A DNA stretch of 64,000 nt from Shinisaurus crocodilurus (GCA_021292165.1 CM037879.1:17073525-17137524); one strand, 5' to 3'. Shown: positions 12,013 to 32,520, counted from the stretch's first letter. Made by a program: numbers and translations. The notes: generated by a model from the letters alone, not told the origin.

Positions 12013-12431
12013 TTGGCTCAGGGCCGAGCTACATGTGACACTAAATGGATCACTTGGAGGCACTTCAGGTATGGTGGGAGGTTTAAAAATTTAATGATAA
12101 GTGCGTGGTGTGACAGTTTTCATCAGGACTGCAGCATGTGGGGAGGGGAAACTTAACTCAGCTGTGATCCTGATGAAAATTGCCTCCTTTACGCACTGCT
12201 TTTAACCTTAGGAAAAAAGCTTTCATTTGTGGCGATGGGGGAGTGTTTTTCTTAAGGCTAATAATAGCACAGGGGAGTGATTTTCATCAGGATCAGGGAA
12301 GGAAGGGTTAAACATCACTTCCAACACACTGTGGTCCCTGATTATTGCATACACACACTGTTCCAACTATTAAATTGAAAAATGAAAACACTGGCATGCT
12401 TCCAACTGACATGTCATTTAGCCCTCACCCA
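12013..12431. mobile_element. Possible non-autonomous foldback DNA element
   Basis: The left end (GGGCCGAGCTACATGTGACA) is loosely complementary to the right end (GACATGTCATTTAGCCC). The interior has the inverted pair CATCAGGACTGCAG and ATCCTGATGAAAAT. It resembles the outer element at 41514-44536. Ends are approximate. Confidence 0.4.
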
Positions 12432-12449
12432 TGAACTCTGTGGGTGGAA

Positions 12450-12875
12450 TCCAACTATTTATTATTTATATTTATTAAAATATTTCTAACCTACCCTATA
12501 TCAAAAGATCTCGGGGTGGGATATAATCAGTAAAAACAGTTTGGCGTAATATATATCCACAAGGAAAATCCACAATCCAGCATGAAAATAGAACTAGTAA
12601 GTCACACCAAGCTACAGTCACTGAGAACCAAAAACTTGGGTGAAGAGCCAGGTCTTGAATTGGCACTCAAATGAAGCCAGCATAGACACCAGTTGGGCCT
12701 CCAGGGAGAAGGCATTCCATAACCGGGACACCACAGCCAAGAAAGCCCTCTCACATCTCCGCATAATGTACCGCTCCCAATGGTAGGAATGCAGAAGAGA
12801 GCCCCCTCAGCAGATATTAATACTTGGACAGGTGTATACAGGGAGAGGCGCTCCCTCAAGCTTGTTTCCTCCTCC
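12450..12875 (-). mobile_element. L2-type LINE 3' fragment (antisense)
   Basis: The minus strand reads as a degraded L2 C-terminus (RERLSLYTPVQVLISAEGAL, then RGFLGC and CLLPGGPTG-like segments). It ends on the plus-strand left side in ATTTATTATTTATATTT. It has several stops. Confidence 0.6.
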
Positions 12876-13226
12876 AACGGAAGGCTTCCATCGTTGGAAT
12901 GGGAAAGGAAAACTGCTGAAAATCATGCCATTTTCTATTCTGCTTACAGAAGCCTTACATCAGTGGAATGAATTAGTTGGCTTCTGCCCCTGGGTGGTCT
13001 TGTGTGATTCTTAGCCTCATCCACCTCCATCTGCAATCTGGGGATAATAATACTGGCTTACCTTTTGTAAGATTGTTGTAAGAATTATTGAGATAATGTA
13101 TGTGAAACTGTTTGACCCCTTAGGAAAAGCACTATATATTTATGGTGATGATGAATACTTTCATTGGTACCAAGTAAGTTTGCATCTCATGTTGTGTGTG
13201 TTTTCTTTTTACTTATCTCTATACAG

Positions 13227-13289
13227 ATGCAGCAACTTGAAAAACAAGTTATTGATGCAGATCGTCAGGCAGAGAAAGCTTTTCAGCAG
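13227..13289 (+). CDS. PLEKHH2: PLEKHH2 exon a: coiled-coil start
   Basis: A 63-nt exon in phase 0-0 encoding 21 residues (MQQLEKQVIDADRQ...AFQQ), preceded by a pyrimidine tract and ATACAG and followed by GTATTT. It begins with ATG, but this methionine is probably internal: vertebrate PLEKHH2 has about 40 more residues upstream, ending in a short basic and acidic helix. It is therefore treated as the first exon in the window, not as the translation start. Confidence 0.9.
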
Positions 13290-15219
13290 GTATTTTCATA
13301 ATGCAGAAATATGTGCAATACCAATGCTCTGAAGTTTAATTTTTATTATATTTTAACCCACTTTTCAGACAGTATTATCTCCGAAAGTGGTTCACATCAG
13401 TCAGAACTGAGACATAGGCTCTACTTTCTGGCTTACAAACTAAAAAGACTAGATACACAAGGAGAAGGGAGCAGAGGGAAAAGTTGGAGGAGGGAAATCA
13501 GCTTGACAATGGCAGAATAAAGTAGCAAATTGTAAACAGGCATTTATATTTGTCCTTTGGGCATGTGGAGACAGAAAAATGAATGCTGGGGGAAACAGTC
13601 TCTTTCCAAAGACATGCCAGAAATTTTCCATAGTGAATTCTGATTGGTTCTACTGGGACTAAATGTCTCTTTAAAATCTCTTAAGTAGCAGCTGTATGAA
13701 GCCCAGTTCAGAAAAGTAAATAGCAGAGTGGAGATTCCTCCATGTGGCAAGGCATTTGTGTAAAGTTGCTTGCCATGCAATTTCTGAAATATTTCACCGT
13801 GCCTTTGCAATGAACACATACTTGTCTTTTACCCCATGATCACATCAGAAAGTCCTAACTGGAAATGGGCTCCTGTGGCATGTTATACAAAACAGTTGTG
13901 TTCAGCATACATGAAAGTGATATCCTTGTGGTAAATGCATCATAAGAAGAAAACCCTAGGTAGGAGCTGAGACAATTCCATAATCTTGTGAGTTCACAAA
14001 TTTGCTATGGACAAAGAATTGCTCCTGCTTTGGATCCTCAGATTAAGATATTAGTAACTGCTAGGGTTCTTCCAAATTTACTTCACTGGTGAAGCTAAAT
14101 TTAAAAGAAAGAAGATAACATTAAGTGTGAACAGCATGAACCCCTCTTGGTATGCCTGCCTGGCTTGTAATGCCTTCATAACCTTAGCTAGAGTGCCTGT
14201 ACAAATATGCTAGCAATTTGTAGATAACCAAGCCTTTTATCTTTGTTGCTTTTCTTAGGTATGTTCAGCTCTTCCATTACTTTACCACATGCTATAATAT
14301 GAGCTGTGTGTGTACAAAAAGCAAAGAGGGTATCTTATGACTGAATATTTTTTCTCATTAGAATTGGACAAGCTCTGCAGCTATAAGTGTTGACAAATTA
14401 GTACAAGGTTTCCCCTAGAATTCTTAGTAAATTGGCTAAGTAAAAGTCTGCTTTTAATTTCTCCTCTGCACACATTCACTTATTAACAAAATCTGCATGT
14501 AATATAAAAAAGCGTGGAAAAATTCAAAATAGAGTTGAGCAAACTGGGGGCAGGGTAGTATTCTGCAAATATTTTTGCCCAATAAAACACACTGCTTTGC
14601 AATAGGATGAAAACTGTTCACAAAGGGGTGGGTGTTGGAGAAAAGAGGGTTTGCATCCCCTTTGTCAAGGCTCTAAATTAATGCTTCTTCTCTCTGATCC
14701 AGTCAGGCTTAGTTATAGATCAAGGCAAAACTCTTGTCATGCAGTGAAAACCTTCCAGTGCAGCATTGCAAGGCAGGGACTATTGTCACAGTTTCCTGGG
14801 CATTGGGATGCATTCCCTCTTCTTCTCCACGCACCCCAAAGATAGAGAGGAACAACAGATCAGAATAGATGCAAAAAAAATGTGAGTGAGTGGGAGATGG
14901 GGGGCTTGCAAACATTTTCACACCCTCCAAAATGGCAACACTGAAAATTGAACTTCACAAAAAAATCAGCACAACTCTAATTCAAAGAATTTTCTAGCAC
15001 TGAGTGTGAAAATGCTTTGTTTTATTACAATGGGACTAACTTCCAAGTAAGGATTCTTAAAGATGCAGCCTGAGAGAGAATCTCACAAATAATTATTTAA
15101 CTGAATAATCAAGACAGATGTTACTAGGACACTGTTAACCTTTTATATAAACATTATAGAATGTATTATTTATACAATTAATATTAGACGTTTTACAGAA
15201 GCACAACCTTTATACATAT
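13290..15219. other. Intron a (first part): old repeat at 13345-13530, otherwise unassigned
   Basis: An antisense relative of the 2794-3240 element lies at about 13345-13530 (TTACAAACTAAAAAGACTAGA block). A weak AAGTAAG-type short repeat sits near 15020-15070. Nothing else is recognisable. Confidence 0.45.
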
Positions 15220-15675
15220 CTTATGTGCATCTGCAATTGGAATTCTGCCTATGATATAGCTTTGGTCACTCCTTCTCAAAAAGGATATTATAGAGGTGGA
15301 AAAGGTGCAGAAAAGCACAACCAAAATAGCCAGAGGGTTGGAATAGTTTCCCTACAAAAAAAGGCTAATGCATTTGGGGCTGTTTTAGGTTTGTTTTTTA
15401 AAAAAAGAAAATGAATGGTGCACTTGATAGAAGTTTATACAATTACCGGTATGCAGGTTTGTAGAAAGTAGATAGAGATACATTTTTCTTCCACTCTGAT
15501 AATACTAGAACTTCGGGTCATCCAGGGAAATTTATTGGCAGTAGATTCAGGACAGACAAAAGAAAGTACTTTTTTCACACAATGCATCGTTAATTTATGG
15601 AATTTGCTGGCACAGCATGTGTAGATGGCCGCTGGATTAGATGGCATTAAAGGGGGATTAGACATACGGTATTCT
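15220..15675 (+). mobile_element. Old CR1/L3-like LINE 3' fragment
   Basis: Degraded plus-strand CR1-type C-terminal coding: GGAAAAGGTGCAGAAAAG... AACCAAAATAG... and later a TCCACTCTGATAATACTAG... block ending in TGGAATTTGCTGGCACA, equivalent to the RxWNxLP region near the end of CR1 ORF2. Many stops; ancient. Confidence 0.5.
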
Positions 15676-15689
15676 ATAACTGGGTATTA

Positions 15690-15875
15690 ACTAGGCTTTT
15701 AAATATGTTTAATTTTATATTGTTTCAATTTGGCCTTTTTTTTACATCTGCTCTTTATTTTATGCTGTTTTTATATTGTTTTTATATATTTATTGTAATC
15801 TTTGTATTCTTTTTATTTTGTTAGGCACTCTGAGAGGTTTGACCTGAAAAGTGGCATAGGAATAAATAAATAAAC
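15690..15875 (+). mobile_element. L2-type 3' end
   Basis: A T-rich stretch, then GGCACTCTGAGAGGTTTGACC and an AATAAATAAATAAA tail, the general layout of squamate L2-derived 3' ends. Confidence 0.45.
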
Positions 15876-16059
15876 TAGGATAACTAAGTGGAATGTTAGA
15901 AGCAGTGTGAAAACAATGGTGGGAGAATGCTGTTTTTATGCACTGCTTGTCATCTTTCCAGAGAGATCTTGCTGGCCACTTCTAGAAATAGGGTGGTAGA
16001 TTAGATGGATCCTTAGTCTAATCCAGCAGACTTTTTCTTACGTTTTTAGAGTGAGAGTG

Positions 16060-16190
16060 GGTGTGCTGTAGTTACATCCCATTTGGACTACTGTAATGCA
16101 CTCTATGTGGGGCTGCCTTTGAAAACAGTTCAGAAACATCAGCTGGTCCAGAATGCTGTGGTTAGACTGTTGACTCATCTAAAATAAACA
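16060..16190 (+). mobile_element. L2 RT fragment
   Basis: The plus strand encodes SHLDYCNALYVGLPLKTVQK and HQLVQNAVVRLL, the same block as at about 8415-8510 in the better L2 copy. Confidence 0.7.
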
Positions 16191-16199
16191 CACAAAATA

Positions 16200-16366
16200 C
16201 AGTATTTTTCCATGTATAAGACTATACTTTTTCCTAAAATCGTTAGACTAAAAATTGAGGGTCGTCTTTTACACAGAAGTAAGCAGAGGAGAGAACTGTG
16301 CGGTTGTGAAACTGTCCAGTGGGGGCGTCTTATACATGGGGGCGTCTTATAGACGGAAAAATACGG
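16200..16366. mobile_element. MITE with TA target duplication (mariner-like, family B)
   Basis: A 167-bp unit with terminal inverted repeats: left CAGTATTTTTCCATGTATAA, and right (complement) CCGTATTTTTCCGTCTATAA. It is flanked by TA (16198-16199, 16367-16368). No coding capacity. The TA target site and short inverted ends fit the Tc1/mariner superfamily. Confidence 0.75.
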
Positions 16367-16620
16367 TAGCAGATTACTGAGTATGTGAGCATGGTAGGAT
16401 TAGAACCAGGTGGGGAAACTGGCATACAGAACTTTGTGATGTTTTGGTCAATTTTAGATTAGTTAAATTGTATCTCTCATCTCATCCTGAAATCTTGTTT
16501 CTCTATCAGTCTTTAGGTAAGAACGTGCTTGCTTGTAGATTTTAGCATTTCTGTTATTTTGTACTCAGAAATGTGTAGTAAATTATTATTTTATATATAG
16601 TGCTATATTTTAACTTCTAG

Positions 16621-17106
<486 letters not shown>

Positions 17107-17114
17107 CTGTACAG

Positions 17115-17254
17115 CAGGGGTGGGCAGAAGATAGATCTCCAGATGTTTTGGACTTCAGCTCCCAGAAGCCCCTGCCAGCTTGGCCAATGGCCAGGAATGT
17201 TGGGTATTGAAGTATAAAACATCTAGATATCTACGTACTTTCTGTCCACACCTG
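17115..17254. mobile_element. hAT-like MITE
   Basis: A 140-bp element starting CAGGGGTGGGCAGA and ending TCTGTCCACACCTG, with inverted ends. It is flanked by CTGTACAG (17107-17114) and CTGTACAA (17255-17262), an 8-bp duplication matching at 7 of 8 positions. The interior contains CAGATGTTTTGGACT...GCTCCCAGAAG. Confidence 0.7.
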
Positions 17255-17435
17255 CTGTACAAGGACAATTGAGGCATTCTCAGTAGCTGGAAGGGAGGCT
17301 GGGGGTCATTTGTGTGACTCAGGAGCTGTGTCTACTGGGAGGTGGTGGACCTAATTTTGCTTTTCCTGTAGGGGTTACTTTTTGTAAGGGGATAAGAGCT
17401 GGATGCTGTAGTCTGCTTGGTAAGCATTATGCTGC

Positions 17436-17900
17436 TTTAGTGCGCAATCCTATGGGGATAACTGTAACCCTCCAAATTCGGAGGATTATGGACATCCTAT
17501 GGAAGGCAGGAGGAATGCGGAGGCAAAGGTCACCTCCGCACTTCTCTTGCTCTGCAAAGCACTTAGATGGCCAATTTCAGCCATCTTCGGAGCAGGAGGT
17601 AAGGAGGTTGAGGCGCCGCCAGACACATCATATCTTGGTAGTGCCGGTCTCCTCCCCTCTTCACCTCACCGAACACCCCCAAAAGCCCTTCTTTGAGGTT
17701 GCTCTAACAACCTCAGAGAAGCAGCTGGCGCAGTTCTTTCCATGTCGGCTGCAAGGTGGTGGGGGCAGGGAACCCTAGCATGGAGCCCCAGATACTAGGT
17801 CAGAGTGATTTTCTGACCTTGTAGCTGGGAATCCGAAAAATCCTATGGCCTTCTAGATGCTTTCTACTTCTAGTGGTCGTAGGATTGTGCTGCCCATTAC
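17436..17900. mobile_element. Non-autonomous DNA element with GCGCAATCCTATG-type ends
   Basis: The left end (AGTGCGCAATCCTATGG) and right end (CGTAGGATTGTGCTGCC) are inverted copies. The interior is GC-rich with no meaningful open frame. Target duplication not resolved. Confidence 0.5.
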
Positions 17901-17979
17901 TAAAGTAATTACTAAGGTTGCCCTCACATGACTGATAGCAAGTTTTTAGGGTCAACGGTGCAAGTTACAAGAAGGCTGA

Positions 17980-18754
<775 letters not shown>

Positions 18755-19593
18755 TGTAGAGAAAAAGCATCCGAGCGCGCACACACGCGCACACCTCCTC
18801 ACGTGTAAACAAGTATAATCCCAGCTAAGGGCTGGGAGGGGGTGAAATGTACATAGGTTATCTGATGGGGCCCGACGCCACAGAGTCTATGCTGTTCCTT
18901 TGATGCCCCTGTGCCTCAGATATGCATATGTAAATGTTCGAAAGCCCCCTGGTCATGAGCAAAGAACCCCCCCTCCCCCTGCCTGGCCAGGTGAAATTCA
19001 TCCTGATTGGCTAAAGACAGCTGAGCTACTGAAAAGAGGAGGGGGGGAAGAATCTATATTGCCAGCTGTGGCTTCTGGTTTTGGTTGTTGATCATGGGCA
19101 TCAAGCTGCGCGGAGGTCCAGGTCTTCAGACTGGCCTCAGGATCCAGCTCCAGGTAGCTCCTGGTGAAACTAGCTGAATTAGGGCTGCGGCTAAGGCAAG
19201 CCCTGAAGAGGACTACCAACCCCGGACCTTAGGGTGGGTGCTGTGGTCCGCACGTGTGGAGGGCTTTTGCTGAGGAAGACCTGAAGAAGACCAGCCCCCA
19301 GGTAAAGTGAGTGCCTGGGAGACATATAGAAAGGAATCAGCTTTGTTGTTTTATAGCTTTACTGTGTATACCAAAGTGTCTCCCTACCTTGTCTCTTTCC
19401 CTCATTTCCCACCTTTTGTTGTAATCTGTTTACCTGAATAAACCTTCCTGGTTTTACCCCACACGGCGTTTGTGGCTTCTCTGTGGTTCAGCGCTAAATC
19501 CAGAGTATAGACAAGGGCAAGTCCCTAAGAGAGTCAAGTCAAGACTTTGGTAAAAAGGGTGGGTTGGCAGAGCCAGCCTCCCCTTCCTTCACA
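18755..19593 (+). mobile_element. Solo LTR (family A, copy 3, diverged)
   Basis: An 839-bp unit starting TGTAGAGA and ending CCTTCACA, flanked by the 5-bp duplication ATTTT (18750-18754 and 19594-19598). It shares with copies 1 and 2 the CCTGCCTGGCCAGGTGAA block, the CCAGGTAGCTCCTGGTGAAA block, an AATAAA signal (19437-19442) and a GGTTTTACCCCACA U5 segment. It is more diverged, so an older insertion or a sister subfamily. Confidence 0.85.
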
Positions 19594-20131
19594 ATTTTGT
19601 AGCCAAGAAGAGGTACTGTCACAGATGTGACAACTGCTTCTTCCTAACACAGCAGAGAATTGGAATGCATACGTAAGGAAAATTTCTTTTTCATTATATG
19701 AAAAAATATGATATATTTTCTCTTATTTCTAAGGAACAAAAAGTTATTCTAATGGCTTCTCTGTTTTAAGCTCTCTCTTTTCGTTAGCCATGTGTAGAAA
19801 ACTTTTAAAATAAATAAATAAATAGGAACTTTGAAACTGAAATAGCACCTGAGATTGAGTTCAACAACTGGGATTTTAAGAACCTTTTAAAGTGCATTGC
19901 TCTCAGATGCAGCTTGAAACACTGACCCTACATACTTAACAGAACAATCCTGTACATCTCTATTGCCAAGTAAGCCCCACTGAGTTCAGTGGAACCTACT
20001 TGCAGGTATGTGAGTACAGCAGGATTGCAGCCTACATCACAGAAGATAAAAGAAAATTATGGCTTTCCTTTCAAAGTAATATGTTTCATTGTTTTACTCA
20101 TGAGAGGGAGCTTGTGTCTGTATGCTTTCAG
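19594..20131. repeat. Intron c, end: short interspersed repeat at 19935-20032
   Basis: 19935-20032 holds the AAGTAAGCCCCACTGAGTTC short repeat ending AGGATTGCAGCC. An AAAT tract lies near 19808-19824. The rest is unassigned up to exon d. Confidence 0.5.
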
Positions 20132-20213
20132 CTGGAAGTGGAGAATCAGAACCTTCGCATGATCAATCAAAATCAAACGGAAGAGATGAGGATATTGCAG
20201 AACAAATTGCAAG
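20132..20213 (+). CDS. PLEKHH2: PLEKHH2 exon d: end of coiled coil
   Basis: An 82-nt exon entering in phase 0 and leaving in phase 1, encoding LEVENQNLRMINQNQTEEMR and the start of the next helix. The acceptor is TTTCAG and the donor GTAAAT. The asparagine- and glutamine-rich helix is typical of this family. The split codon is completed as Glu by exon e. Confidence 0.95.
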
Positions 20214-20312
20214 GTAAATGATGCAAATTATCTGAAAACAGCTTGTGTACTGAATAATGGCTTCACGTACATTAGTACAAATGCCTTTACATTGTGTATG
20301 GATTTATAATTG

Positions 20313-20535
20313 GTTGCATCCAATGCTTGCGCAAATAAAAGGCATGCTCATGCATGGGAATTCCCAACCCCCTCCTCACCATTATATTCCCCTGCGCCCC
20401 ACAAAAAGCCTCTCCTGAGGGTTGGGGAACCCTCGGCAAAGGCCTGGGATGTGGATTGGGGAGCAGCTGGAGGAGGGAAGAATAACCTAAAATCGGGTGG
20501 AGTCACCTTTCATTTGCTCTAGTATTGGATACAAC
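20313..20535. mobile_element. MITE with GTTGCATCCAATGC ends
   Basis: A left inverted repeat GTTGCATCCAATGC (20313-20326) faces AGTATTGGATACAAC (20521-20535). No coding capacity. The target duplication is not clear. Confidence 0.5.
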
Positions 20536-20599
20536 TAATATATATGAGTCACCTCTCTGCTCAAAGGCATCTGAAGCAATGTGCAACTTTTAAAATACA

Positions 20600-21815
20600 A
20601 TGGGCACATTCACACATCACAACAACCCACCCTGGCAGTAAGCCACAGTGAGTTGGTTGTTGTGAGAACAACCCACAGTGAGCCCCGACAGACAATTGGG
20701 CTCAACATGGGTTGTTGGCACCTTCTCATTGGGAGTTTTGGACTGGGACATACACATACATATGTCCCAGTCCAAAACTACCCAGTTCCCATTAGAAAAA
20801 CCCTTTTTAAAGGGACCCAGAGTTTTGACAGCTAGCTGTCAAAGCTGTCAAAACTCTTTTTCCCTTGAAAAAAGCAGGGGCAGTGTACATTTCACTTTCC
20901 CAAGCACTTAGAGGCCCAGGACAAAGTGCAAAATGTGCACCCTGGTGGAAACTAAAGGGGGGGGGGGTTTGAGGATCTTGCTGTGAAGGGGGAATCCTCC
21001 CAAAAAGCATTTTCGCAGCTAAATATCCCTCGCGCCTTTGGCTTTTCTTGACAGCTCACCTTCTGACAGCTGTCAAGAAAAACCAAAGGGAGGAAAAATG
21101 TATTTGGAGCCTCTTCGGGGCAATGTCCAGGGTTGGTACCTGCTGGCCCTTGGCAGCAGCCACCTCCCTGGACATTGCCCCAGCTGAAGCTTCAAATCCC
21201 GACAGTAGCGCAAGTGTGAAAGTTCGCAGTTGCTCCACTGAAGCTAAAAAAATAAAATTATTTTTTTTGCGCAAAATAAGAAAATGTTTGGCAGCCATGG
21301 GCAGCCCCTCCAATGTGCTGCTGGGGCACTTTAAAGGGACTGCTCATAGCCTGCTTTCAAAACACGGATCGCAAAAGCTGACTTGACAGCTGGCTTTCGC
21401 GATCTTCAAAGAAAAAATGGTAAAAGTGGGGGAAAGCCGTGGCGAGCCTGAAATGGCTCTCAGCGGGGATGGGGGAAGCCAGTGCCAGCTGCCCCCAATT
21501 GCCACTTGGGCACTTTGGGGGTGGCTGGCACTGGTGCTCACCCAGTACCTCCATGGCAAGAGCGGCAAGGGTTTTTTGCCACTCTTGCCATGGGGCTCGC
21601 TAGCTAATTCCCCCTACCCATGATGGGGTCGGTCATCCAGGTTCAGATGAAACGACAACCCATCGTGGGTAGAACAATCCCTGCAACAACCCATGGGTTG
21701 TTGGTGTGGCTTGTTTCCTATGCACAAGCCACCCTGGGGAAATTGGTCTGGATTTTCGTGACATGACAACCCATCATGGGTAGCAATGATTAATGGGTTC
21801 ATGTGAATCCTTTCA
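20600..21815. mobile_element. 1.2-kb non-autonomous DNA element with repeated CAACCCA/TGGGTTG boxes
   Basis: Both ends carry several copies of ACAACCCA and its complement TGGGTTGT (20620-20720 and 21655-21800), with TTCACA-type outer ends (ATTCACACATCAC left, GTTCATGTGAATCC right). The centre has paired GACAGCT/AGCTGTC boxes (20825-20850, 21048-21075) and a GC-rich stretch. No transposase frame. Superfamily not assigned. Confidence 0.5.
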
Positions 21816-21880
21816 ATTTGTGTTCACTTAAAATACTAAAATAAAAGTTGAAACAAACAAACCTAATCAGTGAACAGTGT

Positions 21881-22120
21881 GAACCAGTGTGGCGTAGTGG
21901 TTAGAGTGTTGGACTGGGACTTGGGAGATCCGGGTTCTAGTCCCCGCTCAGCCATGAAACTCACTGGGTGACTTTGGGCCAGTCACTGACTCTCAGCCTA
22001 ACCTACCTCACAGGGTTGTTGTGAGGATAAAATGGAGAGGAGGAGGATTATGTAAGCCGCCTTGGGCTCCTTGCAGGAAAAAAGGCGGGGTATAAATATA
22101 ATAAATAAATAAATAAATAA
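21881..22120 (+). mobile_element. tRNA-derived SINE, squamate type, full length
   Basis: The A box TGGCGTAGTGG (21890-21900) and B box GGTTCTAGTCC (21933-21943) mark a Pol III promoter. The body (CTCAGCCTAACCTACCTCAC) and an L2/BovB-like 3' end GTAAGCCGCCTTGGGCTCC with an AATAAATA tail follow. Related partial copies lie at 33826-33948, 37595-37725 and 53793-53968 (inverted). Confidence 0.88.
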
Positions 22121-22207
22121 ACAGTAGCAGCAAAAATATGATCTTGGACTATTTAAAATAAATAAGTAATCTGTTGATATGTAATACTAGAATACATTAA
22201 ATCTTGA

Positions 22208-28118
<5,911 letters not shown>

Positions 28119-28360
28119 AAAGCACAGCTAAACTCAATGCATATCTATTCAGAAGTAAGCCCCAGTACAACAGCTTTCGGGCATGCAAAGGACAGCTCAG
28201 TTTTATGCATATCTACTCACAGTTAAGTTCCATTGCAACAGTTTTCACGCATGCAAAACAGTTCTTTTCATGTCTTCTCAGAAAGTAAGCCCCAGTGCAA
28301 CAGCTTTCAGGGTATACAAAGCACAGCTAAATTTTATGCATGTCTACTCAGAAGTAGTCA
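28119..28360. repeat. Tandem array of the AAGTAAG short repeat, ~66-bp period
   Basis: Three full units and a partial fourth start near 28119, 28188, 28255 and 28318. Each has a CAGCTMAAYTYWATGCAT-like start, a TCAGAAGTAAG core and a CAACAGCTTTC segment. Spacing is 69, 67 and 63 bp. Confidence 0.7.
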
Positions 28361-28494
28361 TTGGGGTCTTGGTGGTCATCAGAGATAAGAGCGATTTAAG
28401 GTTTCAATACCCTGTTAAAGAACAAGGTTTTAAAACTTTAAATGCCTTTAAATTGCTATGATCACTGATCAGAAATAAGAACAGGGCTTAGATT

Positions 28495-28645
28495 TCATAG
28501 ATCATAGAGTTGGAAGGGGCCTACAAGGCCATCGAGTCCAACCCCCTGCTCAATGCAGGAAACTAGAGGAGGGGTCTCCCATCCAAGTAATAACCAGGCC
28601 TGACCCTGCTTAGCTTTCCCACTCAGTCAAGCTGAGCCAGCGTGA
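28495..28645 (-). mobile_element. CR1 LINE 3' end (antisense)
   Basis: Reads on the minus strand as GGACTCGATGGCCTTGTAGG, CCCCTTCCAACTCTATGAT and CTATGA, the same 3' terminus as the CR1 copies ending at 49685 and 60745. Confidence 0.85.
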
Positions 28646-28913
28646 GCCACAGGCCTGTTCCCTGCTTAAAGGTGAAGAAAGCCTCCTCCCCCACTCAGTG
28701 ACCCCAATCTGGATTGCTGTTTGCAGTGGTCTTTTTCAAGCCCAAGCCCAGCTGATCAGCTGAGCTGCAAGGAAAAGTGGGCAAGGGCCACGCAGCCGGC
28801 AGTTGTGGGCTGCATGTGGGCTGAGGGTTATGCCCTCCTGTTTTAAAGTAAAAGTAACTGTCAGCATGCCAGTTTTATGCAAGGTTTTAGAAAATAACTG
28901 CTATTTTCTTTAG

Positions 28914-29548
<635 letters not shown>

Positions 29549-29798
29549 CAGTCATGCCTTGGATTGAGAGCATAATTCGTTCCGGAAACGTGCTTGTAAT
29601 CCAAAACACTCTTATATCAAAACGAAATCCCCCAAAAAAAATTTGTACAGAGATTTTTAATTTAAGCCGTACTACAGTACTTGTATTGCAAGACGTTGCT
29701 TGTATATCAAGTAATAAATAAATAAATAAATATTTAAAATTTTGCTAGTCTTGCAAAACGCTCTCAAACCAAGTTACTTGTAATCCAAGGTATTGCTG
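29549..29798. mobile_element. Mariner-like MITE (family C, copy 1)
   Basis: A 250-bp element starting CAGTCATGCCTTGGATTG and ending CAATCC-type complement (TAATCCAAGGTATTGCTG), flanked by TA on each side (29547-29548, 29799-29800). Inner halves repeat TAATTCGTTCC, TGTAATCCAAAACACTC and CTTGCAAAACGCTC. Relatives are at 38207-39996 and 62245-62504. Confidence 0.82.
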
Positions 29799-29800
29799 TA

Positions 29801-31243
<1,443 letters not shown>

Positions 31244-31479
31244 TAGCACACAAGCCCTTGATTCCTTGGGCTCTATCTGTACCAGTGCTGCCCATGGCAC
31301 TTCTTAATACTATTTTTCCTATCCTCCTTTTCTCCCCATGAAATGCTCTTCACAATCTCTGTATAAATGGTTCTTTTTGTTGTGTGTAGCAGGCAGCTTA
31401 GAGATTTTTGGTTTTTGAAAGGGGTGTGGCAGAGGCAGGAACCAATTAATGGTTATGTGCTATGTTGATAGATGACTTA

Positions 31480-31873
31480 TCCCCATGCTAAATTTGCAGA
31501 GCTGTCCAGGGTTTTTTCAGAGGTTTGGGGGAGATGGAGGAATACAAAATAGCTGGGAGTTTTACAAGGTCAAACTGGCCGAATGGGCATTAAAATGGCA
31601 AATGCAGTTCAGTGTGAGTAAGCATAGTGATGAACATTGGGGCAAAAAATCCTAACCATGTATATACTGATGGGGTCTGAGCTGACAGTGACTGTCAGGA
31701 AAAAGATCTTGGATTGTGGTGGGTAGCTCAATGAAAATGACAACTCAGCGTAGAGCAGCTGTGAAAAAGGTGAATTCCATGGTGGGGATCATTAGGAAAG
31801 GGATTATTATTAAAACTGCCAATTGTAATGCCTTTATACATATGATGTGACAATACTTGGAATATCGTGTACA
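31480..31873 (+). mobile_element. Old CR1/L3-like LINE fragment
   Basis: Degraded plus-strand ORF2 C-terminal coding, with segments like KWQMQFSVSKHS, LGKKS, GKRSWIVV and KKVNSMVGIIRKG, ending LEYRVQF at 31870. An antisense L2 then interrupts it. The layout equals the CR1 block [15 protein letters not shown] to HLEYCVQFW. Confidence 0.55.
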
Positions 31874-32520
31874 GTTTGTTTATTTATTTACAAGGTTTCT
31901 ATACCGCTCCATATTCCAGTATGGAGATTTCTGAGCAGTGAACAATAAAAGATAAAACGAATAAAACGAAGTGTTAAAAACAGGATCAGTAAAACCATAT
32001 CAATAAAATCGTAGCTGGTTAGATCTGGAAGGCTTCCTGAAATAGAAGTGTTTTCAGGAGGCTCTGAAAACAATACAATGTTGGCGCCTGCCTTACCTCC
32101 AGAGGCAGGAAGTTCCACAGAAATGGAGTTTCTACTCTGAAGGCTCTTTTCCGGGTGGACTCCAATCCATGTGGAACCACCAAGGACATGCCATCTGATA
32201 ATCTCAGTGAACAGGCAGGTTGGTAAGGGAGAAGGCGCTCTCTCAGGTATCCTGGTCTCAAGTTGTCTAGGGCTTTATACACTTGTACCAAAACCTTAAA
32301 CCTGGCCCGGTAGCGAATAGGCAGCCGGTGCAGTTCCCTCAGCAAAAGAGTTGCATGCTGAAAAGGGGCAGCTTCTAACAACAGCCAGGCTTCTGCATTC
32401 TGCATTAGCTCCAACTTCCTGACCAGCCTTAAGGGCAGCCCCACATAGAGCTCATTGCAGTAATCTGGTCTTGAGGTTACTAGCGCCTGTACCACTGTGA
32501 CCAAGCTATCCCTGTCCAGG
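31874..32520 (-). mobile_element. L2-type LINE 3' fragment (antisense)
   Basis: The minus strand has an open frame of 161 residues (SRPDYCNELYVGLPLRLVRK, LHRLPIRYRARFKVL, LRERLLPYQPACSLR, KRAFRVETPFLWNFLP). Its 3' tail reads TTTATTTATTT on plus at about 31877-31890. It is diverged from the 42-kb L2, so a different, older subfamily. Confidence 0.75.

Noticed and set aside
1..13226. First coding exon of PLEKHH2
   Set aside because: No stretch matched the expected ~40-residue N-terminus on either strand. It probably lies upstream of the window.
32019..32504. Host gene on the minus strand
   Set aside because: The 161-codon frame is an L2 reverse-transcriptase C-terminus with the usual DYCN...YVGLP block and tail.
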